32,915 nucleotides of DNA from a virus. Numbering within the stretch: position 1 is the stretch's first letter; the number at the start of each line of letters is the position of its first letter. The notes below the pieces were generated by a model. It was not told the origin of the DNA and did not search any database. It worked only from the letters and a program-made list of their open reading frames with translations. Shown one piece after another: positions 15,098 to 23,573 of this stretch. A program made the position numbers and the translations under genes. The DNA lies in IMG/VR virus record IMGVR_UViG_3300027747_001991, positions 1-32,915 of that record. The stretch is one strand, 5' to 3'.

Positions 15098-15105
15098 GAT
15101 AAATA
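15098..15105 (+). promoter_or_regulatory. Late-promoter-like octamer just before gp25 (GATAAATA)
   Basis: GATAAATA is identical to the octamer at 432 and lies in the longest gap of the rightward structural run. However, it ends only 4 nt before the gp25 ATG. With normal T4 late-promoter geometry the transcript would start at or within that ATG, so either initiation differs or this is not a promoter. Confidence 0.35.
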
Positions 15106-15109
15106 AAGA

Positions 15110-15502
15110 ATGGCAACCTTACAAAAAATATACTCAGATATAGATTTCATGTTCACCAAGAAACCGGTGACGGGGGATATCGCACTTAGTTATGATGCAC
15201 AATCGGTTTCACGTTCAATTAAAAATTTACTACAAACCAATCGTTTTGAAAGGCTTTGGAACCCAAACCTTGGATCAAATGTCAACCACTTGTTGTTTGA
15301 ATTGATATCTCCAATAACCGCAAACGCATTAGAATTTGAGATATCCAATTTAATAAAAAATTATGAACCAAGAGCCATTTTAAATGAAGTAATAGTTACA
15401 CCGTTACCTGACAAAAATGCTTACAATGTTTATTTGAGTTATTACCTCCAAAATGCAACTCTACCAACAACAATAACAATTCTTTTAGAGAGAAACAGAT
15501 AA
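15110..15502 (+). CDS. gp25: Baseplate wedge protein gp25
   Basis: 130 residues against 132 in T4 gp25, a sheath-initiator wedge part that is conserved in all contractile tails and type VI secretion (TssE). The start MATLQKIYSDID matches MANINKLYSDID of T4. SVSRSIKNLLQTNRFERLWN and the NYEPRAIL segment with the signature Glu86-Pro87-Arg88 are intact. No good ribosome site precedes the ATG, and a late-promoter-like octamer sits almost on it. The gene is followed at once by gp6 (stop 15502, next ATG 15504), the same partner it binds in the baseplate. Identification is firm. Confidence 0.95.
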   Translation: MATLQKIYSDIDFMFTKKPVTGDIALSYDAQSVSRSIKNLLQTNRFERLWNPNLGSNVNHLLFELISPITANALEFEISNLIKNYEPRAILNEVIVTPLPDKNAYNVYLSYYLQNATLPTTITILLERNR

Positions 15503-15503
15503 A

Positions 15504-17585
15504 ATGGCTGGTGCTAATTCAAATATACAGGTAACAGATTTAGATTTTAATAATATTAAAAACAATCTAAGAACGTTCCTACAATCACAAGACACTTTAA
15601 AAGATTATAACTATGATGGTTCAGCCTTAAGCGTTTTATTGGATGTTTTGGCATATAACACGCAATATAATTCATTTTATCTGAATATGGTTGCGAATGA
15701 AATGTTTTTGGATTCGGCTCTGTTAAGAAATTCAGTTGTTTCTCATGCCAAATTATTAAATTATTTACCAAAAAGTGTAAGAGCACCAGAAGCTAATATT
15801 AATCTTACAGTAAACCAAGTTATTGATTCTTCTTTGACACTACCAAAATTTACAAAATTCATGTCAGAGGCAGTTGATGGTATAAATTATGATTTCGTAA
15901 CAACAGATTCGGTAACAGTGAATGTTGTAAACAACCAAGCGGTCTACAACAACCTACCAATCAGACAAGGAACACCAGTAACAAATTCATTTGTGGTTGA
16001 TTCTGTAACTAATCCAACTTGTCTTTTTAAGGTACCAAATACTAATGTCGATACAAGTACTATAGTTGTATCAGTTCAAACATCATCATCAAATAATTTA
16101 ACACAAACATATACTCTATCGACAAATCAGTTAACAATTAATGAAAATTCAACTGTATACTTCTTGCAAGAAGGTTTAGAGGGTTATTATGAAGTTTATT
16201 TTGGTGACGGTGTTCTTGGTAAAAAATTAGTTGATGGTAACATAGTTATTATATCTTATTTAAAAACATCCGGATCATCGGCATATCTGGCAAACAATTT
16301 TGTTTTGATGGATTCTATTGGTGGTTATGGAAATACAAGCATACAATCAGTATCTGCCGCATCAAAAGGTTCGGCAAGAGAATCAATACCTTCAATCAAA
16401 TTACAAGCACCTAAGAACTATGCATCACAAGGTCGTGCCGTTACAAAAGAAGATTACATCACTGCAATACAACAAAACAATTTGGGTTATTCTTTTGATG
16501 CCGTTAATGTTTGGGGTGGCCAAGAAAATAATCCACCAATTTATGGACAAGTATTTGCATCAATTAAACCAGCAGGCGGTTATTCTTTAACTCAAATACA
16601 GAAACAAAAGATAATTGAAGAGGTTATTAAACCTATTTCTATGATGACTGTCGTACCAACTTTGGTTGATCCGGACTATACTTACATCCAGATTACTGCA
16701 AATGTTTATTATGATCCAAAGAAAACATCATTGACTGCTGCACAAATTAAAGAAAATGTAAGAACGGCTATTTTTAACTTGTCACAAACTTCTTTGAATA
16801 CTTTCAATTCTACATTTGTTGCAACAAATTTTACAGATGCAATTAACTATAGTAATCCTGCAATCATAACAAACGAAATTACTTTACAGGTACAGAAAAA
16901 ATTCTATCCAAATTTAACCACACCAACAACATACAAGTTCTATTACGGAGCACCATTGAAAAAAGGTATGTTTTTAAGTGGTGTTAATAGTTCTCCTGCT
17001 GTACAATTTAGAGACAAATTAAACCTTACAAACATCATTGATGGCATTTACATTGAAGAAATTCCATCATCAACAGGTGGTGTAGATTCTATCACAGTTA
17101 TTAACCACGGTTATGGTTATCAATATGCACCAACAGTTACCATTAAAGGTGATGGTACAGGTGCAACTGCATCGGCTGTTTTAAATGTTGATGGTACTAT
17201 TAAGCGTATTGATGTTTTAACTGCCGGCAATAATTATACCAGTGCGATTGCAACTATCACAACATCATCTGGTGATACAACTGGTAATCTTGGTGCAGTT
17301 GTTGTTAATTTAATGGGTCAATATGGAACACTAAGAACTTATTATAACAATACAGATAATGTAAAGACAATCTTTGATCCAGCTATAGGAACAGTCGATT
17401 ATAATAATGGTATTGTAACCTTGAATTCTTTTGGTCCATTACAAGTTGATAATCCTTTAGGTCAATTAACCATTTCTGCCAATCCAACAACAAGTATCTT
17501 ATCATCTTCATACAATAGAATTATTACTGTAGACCCTTATGATCCTGGTGCGATTGTTGTTAATGTAACTGCCAAAACAACATGA
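15504..17585 (+). CDS. gp6: Baseplate wedge protein gp6
   Basis: 693 residues against 660 in T4 gp6, which dimerises to form the continuous inner ring of the baseplate. The N-terminal region is typical (LKDYNYDGSALSVLLDVLAY, then YNSFYLNMVANEMFLDSALL), as is the central gpJ-like part (GRAVTKEDYITAIQQNNLGY, then AVNVWGGQENNPPIYGQVFA). Residues about 525-600 carry a Gly-rich beta module (ITVINHGYGYQYAPTVTIKG, GDGTGATASA, and a second strand set ending in NNYT) that is also found in gp7, gp8 and the 2312-aa protein. The last four bases overlap the gp7 start (ATGA), so the two are translationally coupled. Confidence 0.93.
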   Translation: MAGANSNIQVTDLDFNNIKNNLRTFLQSQDTLKDYNYDGSALSVLLDVLAYNTQYNSFYLNMVANEMFLDSALLRNSVVSHAKLLNYLPKSVRAPEANINLTVNQVIDSSLTLPKFTKFMSEAVDGINYDFVTTDSVTVNVVNNQAVYNNLPIRQGTPVTNSFVVDSVTNPTCLFKVPNTNVDTSTIVVSVQTSSSNNLTQTYTLSTNQLTINENSTVYFLQEGLEGYYEVYFGDGVLGKKLVDGNIVIISYLKTSGSSAYLANNFVLMDSIGGYGNTSIQSVSAASKGSARESIPSIKLQAPKNYASQGRAVTKEDYITAIQQNNLGYSFDAVNVWGGQENNPPIYGQVFASIKPAGGYSLTQIQKQKIIEEVIKPISMMTVVPTLVDPDYTYIQITANVYYDPKKTSLTAAQIKENVRTAIFNLSQTSLNTFNSTFVATNFTDAINYSNPAIITNEITLQVQKKFYPNLTTPTTYKFYYGAPLKKGMFLSGVNSSPAVQFRDKLNLTNIIDGIYIEEIPSSTGGVDSITVINHGYGYQYAPTVTIKGDGTGATASAVLNVDGTIKRIDVLTAGNNYTSAIATITTSSGDTTGNLGAVVVNLMGQYGTLRTYYNNTDNVKTIFDPAIGTVDYNNGIVTLNSFGPLQVDNPLGQLTISANPTTSILSSSYNRIITVDPYDPGAIVVNVTAKTT

Positions 17586-20560
17586 TAGTAGAAGATAAAA
17601 GAATTTCAACACTGGTAGAATCGCAACTACCAGGATTTGTCCGTGACAATCCGGATTACCAAAACTTTTCTCTTTTCCTTAAAGCATATTATGAATGGAT
17701 GGAACTGGCTAATGCAGCCAACTCATCAATCACTACAGCCAATACAACAGGTCAAGGTCTAACATACGCATCAAAAAATTTAACCAACTATTCGGATGTT
17801 GACTCAACGATTGATGGCTTTATTGATTACTACACCAATGATTTCTTACCATATTTTCCTAATGATATATTGGTTGACAAAAGAGAAGCGATAAAGTTTG
17901 CAAGACAATTATACCAATCTAAAGGTACACCAGCTTCTTATAAATTTCTTTTTAAAATACTATACAATTCAGACTTTGATTACTTCAATACAAAAGATGC
18001 CATTCTAAAGGCATCTGATGGTAAATGGTATGTTGCAAAAAGTTTAAAATTAGCCTCATCTGATACTAATTGGTTGAAATTAAACGATCCAATAAATGGT
18101 TCTCTTAGATTGTTTGGAGAAACAACTAAATCTGTTGCAACTGTTGAAGCATCTACAGTTTCTGGTACAAAAACGGAAATTTTTATTTCAAATATTGAAC
18201 GTCTGTTTCAATCAGGTGAATTTGTACGTGTTGTAGATAATAGAAATCAAACTGTATTGTTTAATGGTCAATCATTACGTGCAAAGATTGTTGGCCAAAT
18301 CAGTCAAGTTAAAGTTAGTCCAACTAACAGAGGTCTACTATATCAACCAGGTGACCCTGTTATCATCTATGGTGGGTTAAATTCAAACACAGCTATCGGT
18401 GCATCAGCATTAGTTTCTACCACCACAACAGGTTCCATTCAACGTATTAACGTGGTCAATGGTGGATATGGATATAGAGCCGATCCAAATACAGTTATAT
18501 CAATTACCAATGCAACTGGTGCTATTGCTAATGTGGCAACATTAAATTCAGCAGGAGGTGCCAATGTTGCATTAATTCCTATTGATAGTATTGCACTCAA
18601 AAGATTCATAACACTAAGTAACACCAATTTTTCTTTTGCTAACGTTGCTATTACATCAAATATAGCTAATGTAAAAATATCCGATGCGCTTACTTTTGTA
18701 TCATTCGCCACCTATCCAATATCATCCGTATCTGTTAAAAATGGTGGCGGTGGCATATCACAGACACCTTCAGTATCTGCGGCATCTGTATACCAAGGTG
18801 AAACCAGTGCAAACACAGTATTTTTAGCAGCACTTGGTATATTAGCACCAATTCAAATTGTCAGCGGCGGAAATGGTTATCAAGCAAATGATAAGATTGT
18901 TTTCTTGGGTGGACCAGGTTCAGGTGCCGCTGCAAATGTAACTTCAGTCAGTGGCACCGGTGCAATTACTGGTGTATCATATGTTTATAGTACATCAGGC
19001 ATATATCCATTAGGTGGTATGGGTTATAAAACATCCAACTTACCTGTTCTTTCTGTAAATTCAGCCAATACACAGGCAGGTGGCGCAAGTCTATATGTTC
19101 CAGGTATATTAGGTGAAGGTGCCACATTCTCTGTTGTTGTTGATAGAGCTGGTTCAGTTTCAACAATTAAACTAACAAATGCCGGTGAAGATTATGTTTC
19201 AACACCTAATGTTTCATTAAAAGTACAAGACATTGCAGTATCAAATGTATCTGTATTAACATTACCACAGAAAGGTGATTTTGTTTATCAAGGTGCCAAC
19301 TCAAACGTGGCCACTTATACTGCAACAGTAGATTCTATAACAAAATTATCCAATGATAATAATCCTAATTTAAGTATCTATAACCTAAGGGTATATAATT
19401 ATAGTGGTTCACCAAGTGGCGGTACACCATTAAAAGTTGGCAATCGTATTAATATGAATATGGTAAACACAGCTTTACCACAATTTGTTTACTCATATAG
19501 TGGAACACTTGATAACAATGGAAAACCTTATACAAGAACATACAATAGTAGTGGTGTAATTACATACGGTGACGGTAATGCACAAGGCACTGCATCATTC
19601 TTAGATGGTTTGGTAATTAGCCAAGGACAATATTTGAATTCACAAGGACAACCAAGTTCTTATGACATTTTACAAAGTAGTAATTACAATAACTTTACAT
19701 ATCAGATAACTGCAAATAAAGAAATTGCAAAATATAGAGATGTATTGTATAACTTATTACACCCATCAGGTACAAAAGTTCTTGGTCGTTATACATTAAA
19801 ATCAAGTAATAATTACATTACAACCGGTTCATCAAGTTTAAGAACTGGTTTCACATTGGCACATTACACTGGTTATCCAGGTTCATTTGGTTTAATGTCA
19901 ACAGATTTTACCAATAAGAGTTCATCTGTTGTTCAATTCTATAGTTTACTTGGTGCAAACATAGAAAATTTCATAACAACTAGCAGCACTGTTTCTTTAA
20001 CTGATAAAAATGGTTACCAAGTAATATCGGATGTTATTGATGTATCTGGTTCATCCATTGAAGATTTAATGATAGATGGTGTCACAGTAGATTTGATGCT
20101 TGAAAGTAGTACAGAAGATTTGATGGCTCAAGGAGCTGATACAATTACTTTAGATGATACTTATTGGTTAACATATCCAAATGTTGCTATCGTGACGGCC
20201 AATTCTGGTTCTAACGTCATAAATATAACATCATTGACTGGTGGTTATGACATTATAAACAATGGTGTTTATAGTAACACCGCATATCCATTAAAAGACA
20301 TTGTATTTGCTGGCGACTATGTTTTAATTGATAACAATGGAAGTAACTTAGTCACATCGGTTGATTATGTTAATGGTAAAATAGTTGTAGCAAGTAATTT
20401 TACAGCAAATTCAAATTCTTATTTGACGGTCAACAGAACATTCGTTGCAACAGACGTAAAGATTTATGGTCCTACTGGAATACAATACATTCCTGAGTTG
20501 ATAACAGAAGATGGAAATACATTGGTAACAGAAGCCGGAAACATAATCCTTGTGGGGTAA
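17582..20560 (+). CDS. gp7: Baseplate wedge protein gp7
   Basis: 992 residues against 1032 in T4 gp7, the large wedge part that binds gp10, gp8 and gp6. The N-terminus (VEDKRISTLVESQLPGFVRD, then FSLFLKAYYEWMEL) and the segment around 95-130 (REAIKFARQLYQSKGTPASY, then KFLFKILYNSDFDYF) follow the pattern seen in gp7 of aquatic T4-like phages. Residues about 270-555 are an array of Gly-rich beta modules of the kind GxGY...GxGAxA. The C-terminal 200 residues include STEDLMAQGADTITLDDTYW and an end rich in TED/TEA motifs. Overlap with gp6 and the following fibre-like gene 8 nt later mark it as part of one operon. Confidence 0.87.
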   Translation: MIVEDKRISTLVESQLPGFVRDNPDYQNFSLFLKAYYEWMELANAANSSITTANTTGQGLTYASKNLTNYSDVDSTIDGFIDYYTNDFLPYFPNDILVDKREAIKFARQLYQSKGTPASYKFLFKILYNSDFDYFNTKDAILKASDGKWYVAKSLKLASSDTNWLKLNDPINGSLRLFGETTKSVATVEASTVSGTKTEIFISNIERLFQSGEFVRVVDNRNQTVLFNGQSLRAKIVGQISQVKVSPTNRGLLYQPGDPVIIYGGLNSNTAIGASALVSTTTTGSIQRINVVNGGYGYRADPNTVISITNATGAIANVATLNSAGGANVALIPIDSIALKRFITLSNTNFSFANVAITSNIANVKISDALTFVSFATYPISSVSVKNGGGGISQTPSVSAASVYQGETSANTVFLAALGILAPIQIVSGGNGYQANDKIVFLGGPGSGAAANVTSVSGTGAITGVSYVYSTSGIYPLGGMGYKTSNLPVLSVNSANTQAGGASLYVPGILGEGATFSVVVDRAGSVSTIKLTNAGEDYVSTPNVSLKVQDIAVSNVSVLTLPQKGDFVYQGANSNVATYTATVDSITKLSNDNNPNLSIYNLRVYNYSGSPSGGTPLKVGNRINMNMVNTALPQFVYSYSGTLDNNGKPYTRTYNSSGVITYGDGNAQGTASFLDGLVISQGQYLNSQGQPSSYDILQSSNYNNFTYQITANKEIAKYRDVLYNLLHPSGTKVLGRYTLKSSNNYITTGSSSLRTGFTLAHYTGYPGSFGLMSTDFTNKSSSVVQFYSLLGANIENFITTSSTVSLTDKNGYQVISDVIDVSGSSIEDLMIDGVTVDLMLESSTEDLMAQGADTITLDDTYWLTYPNVAIVTANSGSNVINITSLTGGYDIINNGVYSNTAYPLKDIVFAGDYVLIDNNGSNLVTSVDYVNGKIVVASNFTANSNSYLTVNRTFVATDVKIYGPTGIQYIPELITEDGNTLVTEAGNIILVG
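18400..19240 (+). repeat. Array of Gly-rich beta modules within gp7
   Basis: Diverged copies of a module of about 60-80 residues lie in tandem: INVVNGGYGYRADPNT with ITNATGAIANVAT; VSVKNGGGGISQTPSVSAAS; IQIVSGGNGYQANDKIVFLG with GPGSGAAANVTSV; and IKLTNAGEDYVSTPNVSLKV. Each has a strand, a (N/G)GGxGY turn and an Ala-rich GxGAxA strand. Related single copies are in gp6, gp8 and the 2312-aa protein. Confidence 0.65.
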
Positions 20561-20568
20561 AAAAATAA

Positions 20569-22182
20569 ATGAGCTCAGTAAAAATATCACAATTAAATTT
20601 AATTACGCAACTTAATGCAAACACACAGAACACGTTGTTTGTTGCAGTTGATGTGCCCTCAGGTATAACTGGTAAGTTTACTGGTCATACATTGGCACAA
20701 GGATTATATTCAAATGAAGTGTTGAATGTAGGAAACAATTCAGTTGTTTTTCCAAACACAATCGCACAGTTTGCTGGTAATTCTACATCATATTTGCAAA
20801 TTAATATGCAGAACTTTACATCAAATGGTTCTGCCGATATGATTATTACCGCAGATACCGGTACAGATTCTACCAGTTATATTGATTTGGGTATTAACAA
20901 TTCAAATTATAGTCAACCATCCTTCAGTGCAACAAGAAGTCTAGATGGTTATTTGTATGTGGCTGGTCCATCTACTGCGGGTGCAGGAGGCAACTTAGTT
21001 ATTGGTACCGCATCTACATTGACAAATGTATTGTTCATAGTTGGTGGTACAACTTCAAGTAATATTGTGGCTAAAATGACAAACAGTGGTTTGACTTTAA
21101 ACACTCAGTCTTATATTACATATGGAGATGGTTCAATACAATCAACTGCTGCAGCACCATTTGTATACACCAATACAATTTATGATTTAGCCAACACAAC
21201 ACCATTTGTATATACACAATCAAATGCATCGTTCTTACAGGCCAATGCGGCATATGCGATGGCATTGGCTGGTATCGGTACCGCTAACTCAGCAACAACT
21301 TTGGCCAATGCATCGTTTGCTAAGGCCAATACTGCACTCGCCAATACAACAGGTACATTTGCGGGTGATTTGACGATAACAGGTAATGTTATCACTCAAG
21401 GTTTTATTGACTTTAATAACTCATCTTTCAATCCAAATACGGCATTCATTAATATTACCGCAAGTAATAATTATGCCGTTGTGGCGCCATCAAATACGAA
21501 TTATATGTTACAGATAACTGGTAAAGCCAATTCTGTAACAAGGTTAGTACTTGATAGTTTTGGTGCAGCCACATATCCTGTTGTTGTTGGTCGTATGGGC
21601 CGAGGTTCTGCTGATATACCAGGCGCTGTAGCAAACAATGATGTGTTAATGCGTATAGTTGGAAATGGTTATACTGGTACACAATTCGCAGCATCAAGTC
21701 CAACTAAAATAGATTTTATTGCATCTGAAAATTTCTCTGATACTAACAGAGGAACACGTATTGAGTTTTATAATACACCAACAGGATCAAATACAATACA
21801 AAGAGTTGCATCATTTAATGCAGATTCTGTAACCTTTAGTGGTCGAGTTGAACCACAAAAAGGATTCGTATATACACCAACCGTATATCCAGGCAATCAA
21901 ACAGCAATTACAATTGATGTTGCAAACACAGCTGTTACAAAAGCTAATACAACAGCCGGTTTGGTTGTAACTCTTTCTAATTTATTGGCAGGCAAAGAAA
22001 CAGTTCTATGGGTTGTTAATGCATCAGGAACAAATCAAACATTTACACATGGTTTGAGTGCATTGAATTCAACAATCAATTCAACTACTTACAATATACC
22101 AGGAACATCATCAATTTTGGTAAGATATATGTGTATAGATAATACCTTGGCAAATACTTTTGTAGCAGTTACACATGCTTAA
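20569..22182 (+). CDS. Fibre-like virion structural protein between gp7 and gp8
   Basis: 537 residues of a type common in aquatic T4-like phages. The N-terminus (MSSVKISQLNLITQLNANTQ, then NTLFVAVDVPSGITGKFTGH) is probably the virion-attachment part. A beta-rich region follows with SYIDLGINNSNY and DGYLYVAGPST. Residues about 215-265 hold Ala/Asn-rich helical repeats (QANAAYAMALA, ANASFAKANTALAN), which suggest a trimeric coiled-coil stalk. The second half is beta-rich with GDLTITGNVITQGFIDF and ends VRYMCIDNTLANTFVAVTHA. No enzyme motif is seen. T4 has no gene between 7 and 8, so this is an insertion relative to T4. It may be a short fibre or gp9-like connector, but that is inference. The stop overlaps the late-promoter-like octamer before gp8. 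Confidence 0.7.
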   Translation: MSSVKISQLNLITQLNANTQNTLFVAVDVPSGITGKFTGHTLAQGLYSNEVLNVGNNSVVFPNTIAQFAGNSTSYLQINMQNFTSNGSADMIITADTGTDSTSYIDLGINNSNYSQPSFSATRSLDGYLYVAGPSTAGAGGNLVIGTASTLTNVLFIVGGTTSSNIVAKMTNSGLTLNTQSYITYGDGSIQSTAAAPFVYTNTIYDLANTTPFVYTQSNASFLQANAAYAMALAGIGTANSATTLANASFAKANTALANTTGTFAGDLTITGNVITQGFIDFNNSSFNPNTAFINITASNNYAVVAPSNTNYMLQITGKANSVTRLVLDSFGAATYPVVVGRMGRGSADIPGAVANNDVLMRIVGNGYTGTQFAASSPTKIDFIASENFSDTNRGTRIEFYNTPTGSNTIQRVASFNADSVTFSGRVEPQKGFVYTPTVYPGNQTAITIDVANTAVTKANTTAGLVVTLSNLLAGKETVLWVVNASGTNQTFTHGLSALNSTINSTTYNIPGTSSILVRYMCIDNTLANTFVAVTHA

Positions 22183-22188
22183 TAAATA
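22181..22188 (+). promoter_or_regulatory. Weak late-promoter-like octamer before gp8 (AATAAATA)
   Basis: AATAAATA fits NATAAATA but ends 7 nt before the gp8 ATG and overlaps the stop codon upstream. A transcript starting from it would have almost no leader. No clear ribosome site precedes gp8, so translation may couple to the upstream gene. Confidence 0.25.
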
Positions 22189-22195
22189 AAACACT

Positions 22196-23563
22196 ATGGC
22201 AAATAAAAATCTTTTAGTATACGGTTCTAAGGTAGCACAGGTCAAACAGGCCTATTACTCACCTGCATTGGTCGTTAAATCAAGCCCAACCAAATCTGTT
22301 TCGGTAACATATTGTTTTTTGTCTAAGGTTGATCCTTGGTCAGATGAAGGCAATCCAGATGTACCAACACAGGACCAAAAGTCAATTAAAAAAGTATTCA
22401 AAAATATATTTGCAACCAAACTATTAAATTCATCTGATATATCTCCTGTTATTCAACGTGTAGATTGGAACTCAGGTACAGTATATGATTATTATCGTGA
22501 TGATATTGATATGTTTGCACAAGATATTAATGGACTTAAAGTATATAATTATTATGTAAAGAACAAATACGACCAAGTATTCAAGTGTCTATGGAATTAT
22601 AATGGTTCACAATCTATTGTAGAACCTTTCTTTGAACCTGGTTCTTATGACACAAATAATATTTTCACTGGTTCTGATGGTTACAAATGGAAATATATGT
22701 ACACCATTGACACTGGTTCAAAATTAAAATTCATGGACTCTACATGGATGCCAATCATCGTTAAGGCAGGTACACCAAACCCATTATATTCAGCCGCAGG
22801 TGTTGGTAGTGTTGATGTTATTAATGTAACAAATGGTGGTTCAAGTTATAATCCAGTAAATGCTGCCATCACAATTACTATTACTGGTGATGGTACAGGT
22901 GCCGCAGCATCTGCCAATGTTGTTAGTGGTTCCATTAAAGATATTGTTGTTACATCATATGGTAGTGGTTATACTTACGCTAATGTGGCTATCACCTCCA
23001 CACAAGGTTCTGGTGCTGTAGCGATTGCACCAACCTCACCAATTGGTGGTCATGGATACGATCCTATGTCAGAATTAGGGTGTACCCACGTAATGTACAC
23101 GGCTGAGTTTAATGGTTCTGAAGGTGGACTTATTCCTACAGACATTGATTATCACCAAATTGGTTTGATAAGTAATCCATTGGCATTAGATACCACACCA
23201 AGTTTTGCAAATGGTTCAGTGTATTCCACAACAACAGATTTGGTTGTAGCACCAGGTTTTGGTGCATATCTAAATGATGAATATGTTTATCAAGGTACAA
23301 GTGCTAATAATAGTACATTTATTGGCACTGTTTTGAGTTTTAATACATCAACCAATGTGGTTAAGATTCTAAATACAACAGGCACTCTAACAACAAATGC
23401 TCCACTTTTTGGAAATTCTTCAGGTACAACAAGAACATTGTTGTCATATAGTTCTCCAAAATTTGTTTTATCTTCTGGTAATATTCTTTCTATTGAAAAC
23501 AGAACAGGCGTCCAAAGAAGCACAGATGGAATAGAACAATTCCGATTTGTCTTAGGTTATTAA
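22196..23563 (+). CDS. gp8: Baseplate wedge protein gp8
   Basis: 455 residues against 334 in T4 gp8, which forms dimers in the baseplate wedge between gp7 and gp10. The N-terminus contains SVSVTYCFLSKVDPWSDEGN, then QDQKSIKKVFKNIF; the conserved region follows with VFKCLWNYNGSQSIVEPFFE and GSDGYKWKYMYTID, matching the YVFKC...NNGGPSTVEP pattern of the family. The extra length is mostly an inserted Gly-rich beta module at about 202-280 (VINVTNGGSSYNPVNAAITI, then GDGTGAAASANV) shared with gp6 and gp7, and a C-terminal region with YLNDEYVYQGT. The gene ends with FRFVLGY and is followed 10 nt later by the giant structural gene. Confidence 0.9.
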   Translation: MANKNLLVYGSKVAQVKQAYYSPALVVKSSPTKSVSVTYCFLSKVDPWSDEGNPDVPTQDQKSIKKVFKNIFATKLLNSSDISPVIQRVDWNSGTVYDYYRDDIDMFAQDINGLKVYNYYVKNKYDQVFKCLWNYNGSQSIVEPFFEPGSYDTNNIFTGSDGYKWKYMYTIDTGSKLKFMDSTWMPIIVKAGTPNPLYSAAGVGSVDVINVTNGGSSYNPVNAAITITITGDGTGAAASANVVSGSIKDIVVTSYGSGYTYANVAITSTQGSGAVAIAPTSPIGGHGYDPMSELGCTHVMYTAEFNGSEGGLIPTDIDYHQIGLISNPLALDTTPSFANGSVYSTTTDLVVAPGFGAYLNDEYVYQGTSANNSTFIGTVLSFNTSTNVVKILNTTGTLTTNAPLFGNSSGTTRTLLSYSSPKFVLSSGNILSIENRTGVQRSTDGIEQFRFVLGY

Positions 23564-23573
23564 AAGGAAAAAA

